NCBI RefSeq assembly: GCF_037975245.1
Contig: NC_092569.1
Coordinates: 18,595,001-18,659,000, forward strand
Reading direction: 5' to 3'
Source of the DNA: Apostichopus japonicus
Taxonomy: Eukaryota > Echinodermata > Holothuroidea > Aspidochirotida > Stichopodidae
Length of the DNA: 64,000 nt
Part shown: one piece after another, positions 11,351 to 25,400 of the stretch
How positions within the stretch are numbered: position 1 is the first letter of the stretch
How the letters are laid out: each line of letters begins with the position of its first letter
The notes under the pieces: model-generated
The model's database searches: none
What the model was told of the DNA's origin: nothing
Seen by the model: the letters and a program-made list of their open reading frames with translations, nothing else
Translations under genes and position numbers: made by a program

Positions 11351-14300
11351 ATGCTGTGTATTGTTCGTTTTACGGCCTTTGCCGTAATTTTACTTATTTC
11401 GTTGACAGCGAAGAACGCTGTCTCACAAGAACTGGTGAGTTGTCTTTTAAATATACATTTCTTTCGAAACAAAATGTTAACATTTCGGGTACAGTATTTC
11501 AAGAAATCTTGATTTGGCAAAAAAAGAGTGATAACTTATAGTCTAGAAGACTGGTCTATTCGTATACATCGCTTTATTTAGACCGTATTGGTTCGAAATT
11601 TAATTATGAATTCCATTTTGCAAAAGACAGTACTTACGAAGTGTCACAAACATTTGCTTCAATTGTTACATACAGTATATTTTGTCTTCAGAATATAGTG
11701 GCAACTGTGACGTGGATCATAGAACTAGTTATACTATATATTTATATCGACAATAACTATGATTTTCCACCACTTAAACAATACGACAATCGTATATTTT
11801 TATCTGTAGCATCCTTTTGGATACATGATTTTTATGCAATAGTGTTTCAATTTGGTTTAATTTAAGCAGCTTTTACTACTCTCAAAAATTTAAACTACAC
11901 ACAGAACCGTTATAAATTTTAAATCTGAATTTGCGTCAGTAACTTTCTATCGTTCAGTTTGCCTATTTGATCAAAAAGGGGTTTCTTACAATATGAGAGT
12001 GATGCAATCTATCTGATAATTAAACTTTGCCTGTTTCATTTAAATAAGTATATTAAACTCAAATGTTCTCAATAATGTGCTTAATACTGAATTTAAAGGG
12101 GATGAGCCAACTTGCATCATGTTTGGTTAGTAGTTTTGGCTGCATTGAATCAAACAACCTTAAGCAGTTCATATATTAGTTTTATTCTTTATTATTCTTT
12201 ACATTGGACAGTAAGGAAATTAGGATTAGTTACAACAATTAAAATTATCAAAGAACATTACCAGTTAAAATCTTAGACAGAGAAACTTGAGGATAATGCA
12301 TCGTTCTCAAGAAGCTATTTGTAGCTTAAAGCAAAACCGAAGTTATACATGTCCCCCATGCTAAACTATGTTATAAAAACAGATATTTGTATCTTCATTT
12401 AATTTTTTTCCACCGTTTATTCATCGTTTATCATCAATGCAAACAGAAATTTGCTTTAGATTTGTAACGTTACTTCTTCATTTTTTTTGTAAGTATACAT
12501 ACTATATGGAACACCACTTTTCGAGTACATGTGCAAGTATATAGCAAAATACTAGGGTAAAGGAAACGGAGTCGATATGGCTTAATTGAATAAATCAGGA
12601 CATAAGGAAAAGGCGTGCCATAACTCCACAAAAGTAACTCTATGTTTTCTAAAGCTGGAAGTTCTTAAATAGTTGAACCTTTCAATACTGATTATGAATT
12701 TGAATTTAAAGAAAAACTCATTGATTAATGGATTTCGTTCATTCCTTTTGCAATTATAAATATAGTATTTCATATAAAGTATCAAAAAGTTGTAGGGATG
12801 TCCCCTCCCGTTGTTATAACCAAAAAAGATATCTTGCTTTGAAAAAAAGAACTGCTTCTTAAGAAACATATTTTCAAGATCTAAAATAAAAGAGGCAGTT
12901 ATGGGACATTTCCAAAATAAGTGCTCAATATTCTCAGTTTCAATTTTACAAAAGCTACAAAGATCTGAATCATTTTTACCCATCAATTAAAGAAGCCTAA
13001 TCGTGGCAACAATTCTATGAATATATTTGAACTGGAAAAATTGGATTTTAGCTTCAGAGACAGTGTAATACGGCATTTAATTAATGTTGTTTGTTTATAT
13101 CTTCTCTGGAACACATTATTTTCTAAACTTTTTGAACTGTCATAAACATTTTGGTAACACTTATTCCGTAGTTTCTCCGTTACATAAAACTGATTGAGAT
13201 GTTTTTAATGTTGTACATTCGTTGTAAATGTGTCATTAAGATATTGAGTCCTTTAGTTCTTCCTATATCAAATTGGTTCCCAAATAAAGACTACTTAAAT
13301 TAACTATGTGAAACTTTTTGACAAAATTATCGGTCAATTTCATTTGTTACAATTGTTATCGTTTTCATTTAACATAATAATATTTTCATTGCAAATACGT
13401 TAATAGTATTATACTTATAATTATATATATGCGTTAATTGAAAATGGTTATTTAGTGACTTCAGGTAGGTTAAAATAAAGAAACTGTAGTACATAATTGA
13501 ATGAAACATGGAAGATATTTTATTTTCCAAACAATAACGAGTAATTAAATTGATCATTTCAAAATTTGTTTACAAAATTTCATATGCGAATTTCCTTCAC
13601 AATTGACCGGTATGTAAGTTACCAACTCGAAGAAGTATATCCCAGTTAGTAGGGCAATGGATTTCACATTCTAGAAAAACTCTTCTTGTAACATTGCTAA
13701 AATAACTTTAAATTCCTCCTACAAACGAATGCAAGTATATCCCCCATTGATTGAACACAACGTTGGATTTTATTGGTAAACTAGCGTGAAATTTAACCCT
13801 ATAATTTATAGCAACAGTTACAACTAGTATTTTCTTGTGGCAGATCACACTGATAGTATGGTCTATAGATATGTCATACATCATATACCACTTCGACACG
13901 TATGACATTTTGTACTTTTTCTAAGTACTTTCTGATTTGAATTCAGGTTAAACATTTGCTATTATTCTTTGTCGATGTAAGTAGTTGCTGCAACGTTTTA
14001 CTTCATAGTGAATGCACAATTTTAATCCTCTTAGTTTGAATAAACAATTAATAACAAGTTACTTTTCTGAGATGTTGTTGCAATTCTTTAAATATGTGAA
14101 ACAAATATATTGCTGTGTTTATATGAAAAATATATTAATAACTTCCATCTACTTAATAAGCTTTCTTATATAACGGAACGTATAGTTACTAGAAATACGT
14201 GTTTGATAGGTTTACGATCTTCTAATGGATTTCAACAAGAAGATACTTGGCAATGCTAAGAATGAGTAAGCCTTTCTTAAAGTAAAACATTTCATAACAA

Positions 14301-17300
14301 ATATTTGGAATTTATTTTATTTACATTATCTCTGATAATGGTATTGCAGCTGTAAATTGGCCTTTTCTTCGTAGTAATCTAGTTTGCGTTAATTTTACTC
14401 ATCACATTTTAGGTGACGTGATCATTGCAGTCATATAGTTTCGTCATTACCACCTCAACTACATTTCATTTCGTCGACTTCTACGATAAACTATCGATGT
14501 CTACTATCAAGATTCTGATTCCAACGTTTTCGTATTTTTATACAATATCAAACGATTTCAGAAACCAAAATTTCTTAAGCGAACTCGGTTGTTTATTAAC
14601 AGTAAACACTGTCTCAATATAAAATTTCATAATTATTAAATCGTTTTAAACTCACTTTTCCCTTCTATTGTTACAGAATGCCCGACAAACTCCCCTCGAT
14701 GATATAGACAGCAAAATTCCACGTATGTATTATGTTGCCATTAATATCCTAGCAACTATTGTTACACTTATAGCAAAGTCTGATCGATTGTTTCAAATAT
14801 ATCTTCTTTTGTCAAATAAATGTACATTTTTATGAGATATTCTTACCCCAATCACATTGTTTTATCTTTATTAACATATTTTTTTTTGCTGTTAACTAAA
14901 AGCTCGACGAGGTTAATCAACCCGTATGGAGATTATTCAATAAAACATCAGTTTATTGTTCAGGAAAGAGGCAAATATTTCCGTTGTTTAGCTTAGTGAA
15001 TTTGTGTTTTGTTTTCATTTATTGATATTAATAACAAAACTACAATTGTTGTCAAATTCTGCGTTAAATGAATTTGAGCAGCTTGAAAAAAATGTAAAAA
15101 CACAATAATTTCATATCGTGTGGACACAAAACGTTTTTGTCATGCTATGCGATAATAATGTTGATTCTTTCCCAATACTGTTATGAACATGATAACCATT
15201 ATTAAACCAAGAAATCCATCATGCACCACGCTGATGAGAATTTACTACAAAAATTAACATTGCATTGATCAATGTAAACGGGTTTTTTTTTTTTTTTAAA
15301 GGTAGGACCGATAGAAATTTGTCAAGCCGTTGCAATTTCCATTCTTCTCCATTTTGTGTGCTTTTATATGATAAAGTCGTTTTCATTTTCTTTAGGTCGC
15401 GTAAAACATTTTTCATTCTTCGCCAACAGTATTGAAGGCAATATCAGCATCATATATGAAAACACTTGCACTTTGTTTGTAAATTTCTTGTTTAAATTTC
15501 TTTTTATTCATGTATGGTAATGTAAAAAAAGTCTCCCTTGATAAATTACTCATTATTAATTAAAAGCTATATGAATGATTTGTTTTACAGAGTCCTATTT
15601 CTTTTATCGTGAATCCGAGTTTCCGGTAGACTGTTACGATGCTATGCACCAATGTTCCTCCTCTGTCGACAGTGGTGTCTACCTCATCAAACCCGCTGGT
15701 TATCCGGAACCATTTGAAGTTTACTGCGATAATAGCTTAGAAAATGGTGGATGGACGGTATGCGATTTAATATTTCCTATTTCCAAGTTAGCATTTCCTT
15801 TTTTTTTTAATTTTTTTTTTATTTTGAATAACAAAATTACTAACTTTCATCATTTTGAAAGTTACGTCAAATAGATGCCTTAATAACTGCCATAGTTTTA
15901 ATAATTGTATCTAGATTAAGAATGTATTATGTGTTTTTCAGTTCAACGTGTCTAGTCGATGCACAAAAAGGTAATTATTTCCGTTACTGAACCGCTGTAG
16001 GAAGATGAAATTGGCCGGTTTGGGTTAAAACAACATTTCATCTTAATGATTTTAGTTTATGATTCTGTTAGATACGAAAACAAAAGTTGAAATATTAAAA
16101 GTGAAGTTTGTTATAGCCAGGTTAATCATATTCTTTTGTTCGAAATATTGAACTGTAATTTTGGTTTTCTTTCATGTGTGAAAAGCACTTACATATAATG
16201 AAGTGTGGATGGGCGACGAATCGTTCATATTCCAATGAATGATTAAAACCCAAATTAATTAACTTCATTAAGGAAAAAACTGCGTTAGTCGGATTGCCTG
16301 CAAATGTCTTCTTTTGAGTAACGTATGTTTAGTTTAAACTCATCATAAAAGCTGGCTCCAAATTTAAAAAACAAAAAACCGTTTCTTTAAAACTTGTTAC
16401 ATCTGGTTTGTCAACAGGTACTGCAACGTCGGCTGGATGGATCAATTGACTTTAATCGAAAATGGGAGGAATATGAGGCTGGATTTGGATTTCTCTTAAA
16501 TGAGTTTTGGCTTGGAAATGATAGAATTGCATATCTAACAAACCAGAGAACTTACCAACTTCGAATTGAAATGACAAAAGCAGATGGCTCCATGTTTAAT
16601 TTGTCATACGACGACTTTCGCATCAGTGACGGCTACAGTAACTATAAACTCGTCAGTGTCGGACAGGCTAATCTAACGTCAGGTTCGTTGTAGTTCTATA
16701 CCCTTTATAGTAGTACCGTAAAAAGCAACATAGGTCGTTTGCTATTTTCTTTGTCAATCAAGTGTACACAATCACTTGAATAGAAACGATAATTTGGTAG
16801 TTTGATGCAGTATTTATGATGACAACATATCAAACATTCTTACGAAAGTGTTCAATGACTTAATATAGCAAACACATAGTATCAGAAATACAATGTTAAT
16901 CAGACATACTTTGCTCAATATACCTTCCACTGAAAAATCGGGATCAAAGTTATTTACGAACTGTTCACTAAGTTTTGATTGGAAAATCAATGTTATAAAT
17001 CATCATATTCAAGAACAGACAATTTTGATCCAACCATTGCAATCCAGACTATTGTAATATAGACTATTATGATCCAACCAAACAGTATTTGGGCTAGTAA
17101 CTTTTGTTATTGGTTTGGGAAGTTATAAATAATTTTTAAATATACGAACAGCAGACAACAACATTAAAACAAACCATGTTAGTCTCGTAAGATTCCACAG
17201 CAAACAAGATGGAGTACTATCTCTTCATTCACCGTTATTGCAAGTTATTTTGTCAGCCTACATAATAACTCTATTCTCTCCTCTTTGTTAACCATCATTT

Positions 17301-20300
17301 ACTGAATGGACTGTTGTATACGCACTAATTTATTGTGATTTCGCTTAAATGCATTGTTCAGTGAAACAATATTTTTATGCTATGTTTTTTTTTTTTTTTG
17401 TGCAGACGTCAATATCACTTTGTGTCCAACCAACAAAGTGTTTGGCAACTGTACTTGTGAGGGCACTTGTTCTGACCCGGACGGTTGCACTAACTCCTGC
17501 AGTAGTGGATCAACAACATGTGTTTGCCCTTCTGGTTACCTGATGGACGGTGATACTTGTCAACTCATACAAGAGTGTGGATGTTACCTCTCTGGGGCCA
17601 ATGATGGCAGGGGAAAAGTTTTGCCGGTAAGGTTCACCCTCGTTATTTAATAACAAATGTCTAAAATATCATCAAAACTGATATTAACTTCAATAGTTGT
17701 GTTCCGTCGAACAATGTCAATGAATCATTCCCAAACGTAAACATCGAATGCTTGATATTTTTGATATAGCACATGTTTGCATGTTAATTATACGCAATAT
17801 TTGCTTTGTTCTTGTGTCATTTGATATCTTTAGTTCAAAAAGGTGTGTAATTATTTTCTTCGAGCTAGCTGGCTGTGTTTATTTGATTTTTTGTTAGTTT
17901 GGTGCAATGCTTCATTCTAATGGTGATTTAACCTTATGTACATTTAACTTACAAATGTATATAGTTTGAAGTTAATTCATCAAAGTTTTGTTTATCAATT
18001 GCAGGAGGGAGAGGAATACATTGCTCCCAATTGTCAGAGCAGATGTTCCTGCAGTAATGGTCAGTTAGATTGCGATGACAGCTATCAGTGCCACCCTAAC
18101 GCAATCTGTGAAGAAAGAGACGATCTCTTGCAGTGTTACTGTAATGCAGGGTACACGGGAAATGGTTTGTTATGTACAAGACTAATACCACCGTCAGACT
18201 GCCAAGAAATATACGAAAGTGGAGAGAGAGATAATGGTATTTACCAAATCAAGCCAACCTCTTGGACTGGTTCGCCTTTCGACGTTTACTGTAACATGAC
18301 AGATGAAGGAGGTTGGACGGTAAGGTGCAGCCTACTGTATTTAATTTGATTGGTAAATAACGCATAACCAATTGGTATGCCTCTATTTGTAACGTTTAAT
18401 GTGTTACCTGAATCATGATCGGCGGCGAGGAAATAAGAATAATTTAAAGATGAGTCAGTTGCTGAATGAACATAAAAGGAGCAGAAAGAATAGATATGTG
18501 ATCCGTTTTATGTATGGATATTAATTAGAGTTTGACTGTATTTTTCAAGTATTCTTGGGGGTCTAGTAACTGGTAGTTCACGTTTGACAATAAAGAGTGG
18601 TTGCATTGTTTTGTCACATTTCTGTCCAAGCTTTTAATATCGACTACGTTTCTTTCATATTACAGGTTTTTCAGCGTCACATGGACGGGTCTCAAGATTT
18701 CTTCCTATACTGGGATAATTACAAGCAAGGTTTCGGTAGTCTTACCAACAACTTCTGGTTAGGCAATGACAAGATATACAGCTTCACGAACCAACGACGT
18801 TATCAACTGAGAGTAGATTTAGTAAATAGCAACGGGGTGCCTTATTTTGCTAAATACGACTTTTTTCGCATCAACGACGAAAATGACAACTACAGACTTC
18901 AACTTGGTAGTTATCGGTCCGAAAGCAATGCAGGTAAGTCTGAAAGATACGCAGTGCTATTAATGGATATTAAAGTAGCACATGAGGTAAATGTTCAAAG
19001 GGCAACAGTGACAATTGCTAGTTGTAAACATCAAATTAGTATATAGTTGTTGAAGCTGACTTAATTGTTTTAGATGAACCGTTCTCCTGGAAATATAGTG
19101 TAGTCAGTAATTAACTGCATCTGTACTCTATTGTCATAATGACGATGTTATTCAATAGGTTTCTTTTCATTTTTATGTAGTTGTCGACTTGACTTGACAT
19201 TAAAATGTGATACATTTAAATGAACCAGTAGCTCTCTTTATATTTAAATACAGTGTTTTAACCATATGCAAACTTTCCTGTACGTTTTCGCAATTCCATG
19301 AACCAAACAAATTATGCAAATCAGTTTACCATGAATGCTTTAGCCGTGAAACAGTTAACGGTTTTAACTATGGCTAACATTTCTCCGTGGTTTTCAGAAA
19401 TGTTAAGAATACAAAGTTAATGCGTCTTTCCCCTATTAGATAATACAAAGCACTTTATGATAAATTGTCAATACCGTTACACATTTACATACAAATCTGA
19501 ACACGTCTGATCCACAAAGAGACAGTTTAGGTAAACTTGGAAGTATAAGTTCATTTAGCTTGTTTACATGGTAGCTAATGGTTATATTCTTGTTTATGAA
19601 AAATAAGTCATAATACGGAAGGAAGTTATTATGATAAAGATTGTCATAAGACCAAACGGAAACGACAGGGTTTGTAACTGCGCCAATTGCATCATTTGTT
19701 TGAACAGAGCACAAATGTATTCACAAGATATATTTGCCAAATTAACAACATATCTATTCACGCTCGGCAAATTATTCAAAAAGGAAAAAAAATAACGTCT
19801 TCTTTACAGTTCAATGCAGTTCTAAAGCAAATGATATATTTACACTTTCCACTTCCAAAGGCTTTTATAAATGTACATGTTAGAGAAGGACGTTACTTTT
19901 CCGCAAGCAATACTAGAACATATACATTTGATGGAGCACAATGTATTAAGAAAGGGACCATTGCAAATTAGATATCACAACACCGGCCCATACCGTAAGC
20001 CCGCGCATCATCACGCAACATGAAATCAATATTAATGATATTATAATATAGAATTATTGTTTATAAAATCAAATGTCTATAGATGGAAGGAACGGAACAT
20101 CCACAAGTAGTTCAACCATTCACCATTTGAAATTATTTCAAATGCTAACTGACGGCTTGTGATAGCAAAACTTAGCTGAATTTATTTACGTTACTCACCA
20201 TCCCCTGTCTCACAATTACACACACTGCATATGTAATTCAATTATACTCTAGGAGAGATCAATCTGAAACGTGTTTGTATAGCAACCGCCCCAGCAACCC

Positions 20301-20759
20301 CCTACCCCCCCCCCCACCCTTCCCACTCCCTCAATCAGACAAGGTTACTAATGTTCCGTTCCTAACAAATTTTACCTCTCCGCTGTTCTTGGTATTCACA
20401 TTATGGATTTTACTGTCAAAAAGTCCAAACTTCTAACATCTAGCATACGGTACGTATAAAATGTGAGCTAACTTTATTGTTTAACCTCTATTTATACAGG
20501 AGACAGTCTTACTTATAATCACAACCAACCATTCACCACACGTGACCGTGACAACGATGCTTGGGGTAGCAACTGTGCAAAGGATTATGGTAATCATTAT
20601 AATTGTTATTATTGCTACTATAACGGTGCATGGTGGTACAAATATTGTGCTTACACGTCTCTCAACTCACCATATGGCCAGGACAGTTTCGTTTGGTACC
20701 ATCTGCCTTCCGGTAATAGAAACATCAAATTTTCCGAGATGAAACTACTTCCGGTATGA
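11351..20759 (+). CDS. Gene B: secreted FBG-TIL-EGF-FBG fibrinogen-related protein, 8 exons
   Basis: Coding exons: 11351-11434, 14677-14722, 15591-15757, 16418-16682, 17406-17626, 18005-18319, 18666-18933, 20500-20759. All joins are GT-AG with phases 0,1,0,1,0,0,1, giving an open 541-residue frame. Layout: signal peptide 1-25; linker; FBG half about 58-185 (CYDAMHQC, SGVYLIKP, NGGWT, EFWLGND); TIL module 190-255 with about 11 Cys; VWC/TILa-like Cys pairs 271-284; EGF-like 290-318 (CHPNAIC, CYC, GYTGNG); complete FBG 325-541 with DRDND and AWWYKYC. N-glycosylation sequons include NLS, NLT, NIT, NCT and NMT. The pocket motif LNG of typical FBGs is LNSPYG here. The tyrosine loop is interrupted (CYYCYY). 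Intron 1 holds a LINE fragment. A secreted recognition role is inferred from the family. Confidence 0.9.
12404..13073 (-). mobile_element. 5'-truncated LINE fragment, intron 1 of gene B
   Basis: This 670-bp insertion is flanked by the 8-bp direct repeat CATTTAAT (12396-12403 and 13074-13081); genes C and D have a single CATTTAAT at the empty site. A T-run at the left end is the reversed poly(A) tail. The minus-strand frame at 12582-12986 encodes the C-terminal end of a LINE reverse transcriptase, with a C-X2-C-X8-H-X4-C zinc motif (CSFCK...HLFWKC). Only the 3' end is present, as expected from incomplete target-primed reverse transcription. The motif style resembles the L1/Tx1 group; that placement is tentative. 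Confidence 0.85.
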
Positions 20760-21455
20760 TGGCTAATCTGCTTTTACTTCACAGAAAATAATCGTATAAC
20801 TTAATAACGATCGTCAACGATACACTTAAGTTGGGATTCTTGACGCTTATGTTTAACAAAAACGGCAAGAATCTGGTACAATAAGATTAACAAAGTACTT
20901 ATCTGAAGGATGACTGTTCTACTGGTCGCAAGAAGATACAAATAATTAATTTTGAAGATGAGCTTTAAGGTAAAGAATCAAATAAATATTGTTGGCATAT
21001 TTAACTTAACGGTAATAGTTACATACTGAAATTTGAATTAAACTAGATAATAAATAAAGTTGTACGTTCGAGTATTATGTAGGATTATGTTTCAGTTTAA
21101 CTCATTTTATTTTGTTTGTCGGTAAGAAACTATGATTGCTTTATGCAGCTTAAATGACATTGAGAGGCATTACGGCTACAGTAGTTGATTATCAACAAAT
21201 TACCATATTATATGCTTAGTCTTCTGCGTAGTGAATATTACGTATCAGTTATAACGAATACTATACTCTGTTTGAATTATTGTTGACACGTGTTAAGTTT
21301 ACTTCTTCACGGAATCGTTAAATATGGCACTTAATTGGTTTGACCAATCGGTTATTGTTTTCCGAAATGTCTTTACACGTGCTTGCATATTTAACTACTG
21401 TGTGTAGCTTTTTTCTCGTTGTGTTGATTAAGAGTGACCTAAACATAAAATTATG

Positions 21456-21461
21456 AATAAA
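21456..21461 (+). terminator. Candidate polyadenylation signal of gene B
   Basis: AATAAA lies about 700 bp after the stop inside a block that is conserved behind C and D as well, followed by a T/G-rich stretch (ACTTGGTCTTCTCG). Nearer AATAAA strings at 20981 and 21053 are alternatives but are less well conserved between copies. Confidence 0.4.
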
Positions 21462-22350
21462 AAAAATGTTTATCAAACTTGGTCTTCTCGTTTTATTTTA
21501 TTAAATATGTGGAGCTTCACACTTGAGTGATGCGAGCAGTAAAAACTCAATGGAATAGAAATACACCTCAGATGGCTGGCCAATCTTGATGAGCTTATTT
21601 ATCAATAGTATGATGGTAAACTATAAGCAATTGGTGGTAAGTATTTAATGTTTAACCAAACTTCGTGTAGAATAGTTTGAAAGGAGAACGTCCGCACCTC
21701 CAACTTAACTATCACCATAGATTACATATTGCTAACATTGTCGCTTAGGTCTTAAAGAGAGCTAATTATCGGCGATTGTTTTTACTACTAGGACATAACA
21801 AAACATAATCATACTGTTAAGTGAGATTATCCTAGGTATTCAGACTGATTAAGACCAGAGAACTGTCCCAGCCCCTTGCGTTAAATATTTACATCGCCAC
21901 GGTACCCTTAACAAAAAAATACTCAAGATGAAGTATAGGCACGGAATGAACGCAAGTTGACTGCATTGTACTCTCAGCTCCTGCAATACTAGCCCCCTCC
22001 CACTCCCCGAAAACAAGATAGAACATTCTGAAGCACAATTAGACCGTTGCTATTATTCGGTCTCTGTTTTGGTAAAAGCACATGGTGAAGTTGTTAACTA
22101 ATTTTGCAATTTCGGTGCCATTGAAAGGGTAGTCTACACCCTCGCAACTTGACCTGTATTTGGAAGACACCTTTTCATGAAGGTTAATCTGTTTAGAAGA
22201 TGTGATAAGATGTACAAAAAAAGTTTAATTTCCTTTAGCCCTCAACCCAACAACAGTATTCCTCTTTTCATGCAGCTTTCCGGTTTTGCATAGAATGAAA
22301 CTGGTGTTTGATCCCAGGTTAAGTTAACTGTAGGGATCGACCCCATCTAA

Positions 22351-22420
22351 GGAATATATACCACAGCTGGTAGAGCACATTAATGTCTTAGAAGCCCAAG
22401 TGTCAGTCCTGTTGTAGCCA
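22351..22420 (+). mobile_element. tRNA-Lys-like SINE relic, B-C spacer
   Basis: A decayed tRNA-like head with an A-box-like CAGCTGGTAGAGC and a weak B box (AAGTGTCAGTCCTG). Better preserved copies lie in the same place in the next two units (36481 and 51091). The relic predates the duplication of the units. Its 3' end is not clear. Confidence 0.5.
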
Positions 22421-25400
22421 ATGATTCATGAACTCTCTGTGGGTATATACATTCAATACGCACTTTTGTTTTCATGAATTGAAGCAGAAGCTATAGGTTT
22501 GAATTCACGTTTTTTATTTTTTTATTTTTTTTAAGTTTTATTTGTTGTCACAAAGCACACGGCTGGACGGAGCTTCATAATATCAACATTAAGAGATGAT
22601 TCTTAATAATTGTATAAATTTATTGCTCTTTCAAGTGGACCATGCTATTTAAGTGTGCTGATTAACCTTCCTTTACTGATGTTTGTTTCAATACAACCAG
22701 CTTCACACATGAAATTTTTACTTGAAAGACTAAGAAACGTGTGAAATAGTCGTCATGAGGGGAGTCTGCAGTTATAATTTCTTGTCACTAAAGCTTCCAT
22801 CTCCAGACGTCTCTCTCTGAGCGAAATTAAACTAAAGCAATTCAAGTGAGAAAAGAAAACAAGAACACGAAAAGTTGTTGTTAAGCACAGAGTTAACCGG
22901 TACCGCTTCCAGTAAACCAAAATGAGGCGAAGGAAAGATGGCAAAGCTGTATACATAAAAGAAAACGAAAAATTTGCAATTGTGCATGGCATATCACATT
23001 ACAAATAATGTATGCAACAAATATTAAATAATATATATAGGTTATATATAAATAGTATAGTTCTTATCAGTGTTATGAAAAAAAAAGGTTCTCATAACGA
23101 CATGCTTATCATGTCCAATAGATGACAATTAATCAAAGTAAATTTAATAAAGATTCACTAGATTCCTGTACCCATCAATCGAAAGGAATATTCCGTTTGC
23201 AAAAAACAAAAAGAAAGAAAAACATATGATTGCATTTTGCATAGCTTGTCACAATAATCAACTTTAAAGGAGAAATACAATAAAACACGGATTATTTGGT
23301 TCATGGCTATTCGAATCCAATACCCAACATTCATAATTCTTTATGTCTTGTACGTGTATCAAGATGTAATTTATTAACATATTTCTACATGAGAACTTAG
23401 CATCGAACCACATTTTCTTGTTAAAGTAAAGTTAAAATATAATGCAATGTTATACAGTAACATATGTACCATTTTACTTTTATTTTTTGCTTAAATATAT
23501 CTGAGAATCCGATCATGCGTACCTGACTAGCGTTCCATATTTAAAACATGAGTATGCTTTGATACTTGAAAAAAAGGATCTGGTTACTGACATCACAGCA
23601 GTCTATGAAAGCGCTATCTTACGTTTCGGTGCTTACAGTGTAACATTACTCCATAGTGATGTTGCTTTGGCAATGACAGTACCGCTTGCCAGATTCATAA
23701 ACGTAAGGATGCCCTACAGGGTAGCTGAGAGTCGGGTTGGGCTTTGGGACAATGATATCACCGGGATCACTTTTAACACTTTAAATACTATATATGACGT
23801 ATATGAGAACAAATTATTCTTACGGTGACATTTCGCCGAATCCGCTGATTGAATATGGCCCTACACCCATGCCCCTGATGCACTCTACGTAGGAACTGAA
23901 GGCCTTCAGCCAAGAGAAAACGTTGGAGCCGTAAAATATCATTTCTTTAGAGAAGTCTTGCGGTCAATAAGAAATAACGGTAAACGCAACATAATGAATT
24001 CAGTATTTATTCATCATGGTCATAGCTACTATAGTAACTGTATTCATTACACTTTGTAATCCAAATATGAAACGTTTGTATTAAATATGTTCAACTGAAC
24101 ATAAATAATATGTGCAATATTGTCGCCTTATTTGCACAATCATAAATTGAGATATCAATATAACTTCCCAATGTCAATTTCGTGTGTAGCTTCTTCTAAC
24201 TAATAATGCATTACTCAAAGCATCCATATCTAACAATACTTATGTTATGTGACACTACTCATGTTGTTAGTGCTTTGTGTGTGTCTCAATCCTCCTCCGA
24301 ACACGATTATACTGGGATCGAACATCTGGTCCTTTAGTTTATATATGTTTTAAAGTACATTTTGTTTCCCACAAACTACTCTCCTCTCAAATCAATCTGG
24401 AGTGGGGGTAGTTAGTAGATGATAAACTGTATCACTGACGTCAAAAAGCTCCATACGTCTATCAAAATTACTGCAAATAATTCCCTCTGAAGAATTCCAC
24501 GATTTAAAATATGTGTCTCCAAAACGTGCAGTGTTTGCCCACAGATTGAAGTGCAACACAACAATATTTACTGCAGCATCGATGCGTAATAGACTATACA
24601 GGGAAATGCTAACAACAACTTCCTTTCCCAACGTTGGCATCAGTGCTGGAGGGCGTTGATAAATCATCGCATATGCATCATGATCATTTACACTTCTCAA
24701 AACATATAGCTGTGTAGAGTCGTGGTCCATATTATAACTAGTGAAACGCCAGAGCAATAGATAGTTCACCTTGAAGAAAGCATTGGAAACCGCTTGACAC
24801 CCCGGTAGCGTTTATATATCGAGCTGAGATATATAGATCACAGATGCCATCTTGACTCTGTTTGACAAATATTTAAGAAAGTTTCGGCAGAACATAACCT
24901 GGGCATGACTACTAATACAAGATTTAATACAAGATCTTTCACTAATATATAAACTCTCTTCCTCAGCCCCATTACCTTGCACAAGTTTAAACGATGAAGG
25001 TAACAGTGGGAAACCTCAGTTACATAATGCATGGTAACATAATGCATGGGTACGAAAATCATCACATTAACTTCACTGCGCTGTACCACACTCAGGTCTG
25101 TGCAATGTCAATGGGACGTTGATCACATAGTCATGACTGACAAGCCGAGACTAGTTTGGCTGCTATACAGACACAATTTACGGTTGAGAAACATGTCTAT
25201 TTGTTTTAAAGTTATTTTGTCCTAAGATTTGTATTACCCTTACTTTTCCTTGGAGTAACGAGATTATGTGAGGTATTGCAATATGTAACAACCAGTTACG
25301 AACGAGTTCTTTTTTATAGTCAAATTAAGTGGCTTGCGTTAACTTTAAAATATACAATGTTCAGGTACTGCTGAAGCGAATACCGTGGACCTCTGTAGCT

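Noticed and set aside
11308-11520. Minus-strand frames opposite exon 1 of B and E
   Set aside because: They are antisense shadows of the conserved signal-peptide exon.
12582-12986. 134-residue minus-strand frame as a host gene inside gene B
   Set aside because: It has a LINE-type zinc tail and lies within a flanked retroposon insertion.
23559-23828. 89-residue open frame in the B-C spacer
   Set aside because: The same stretch near 8870-9120 and 37730-37850 has no matching frame, so it is not under coding constraint.
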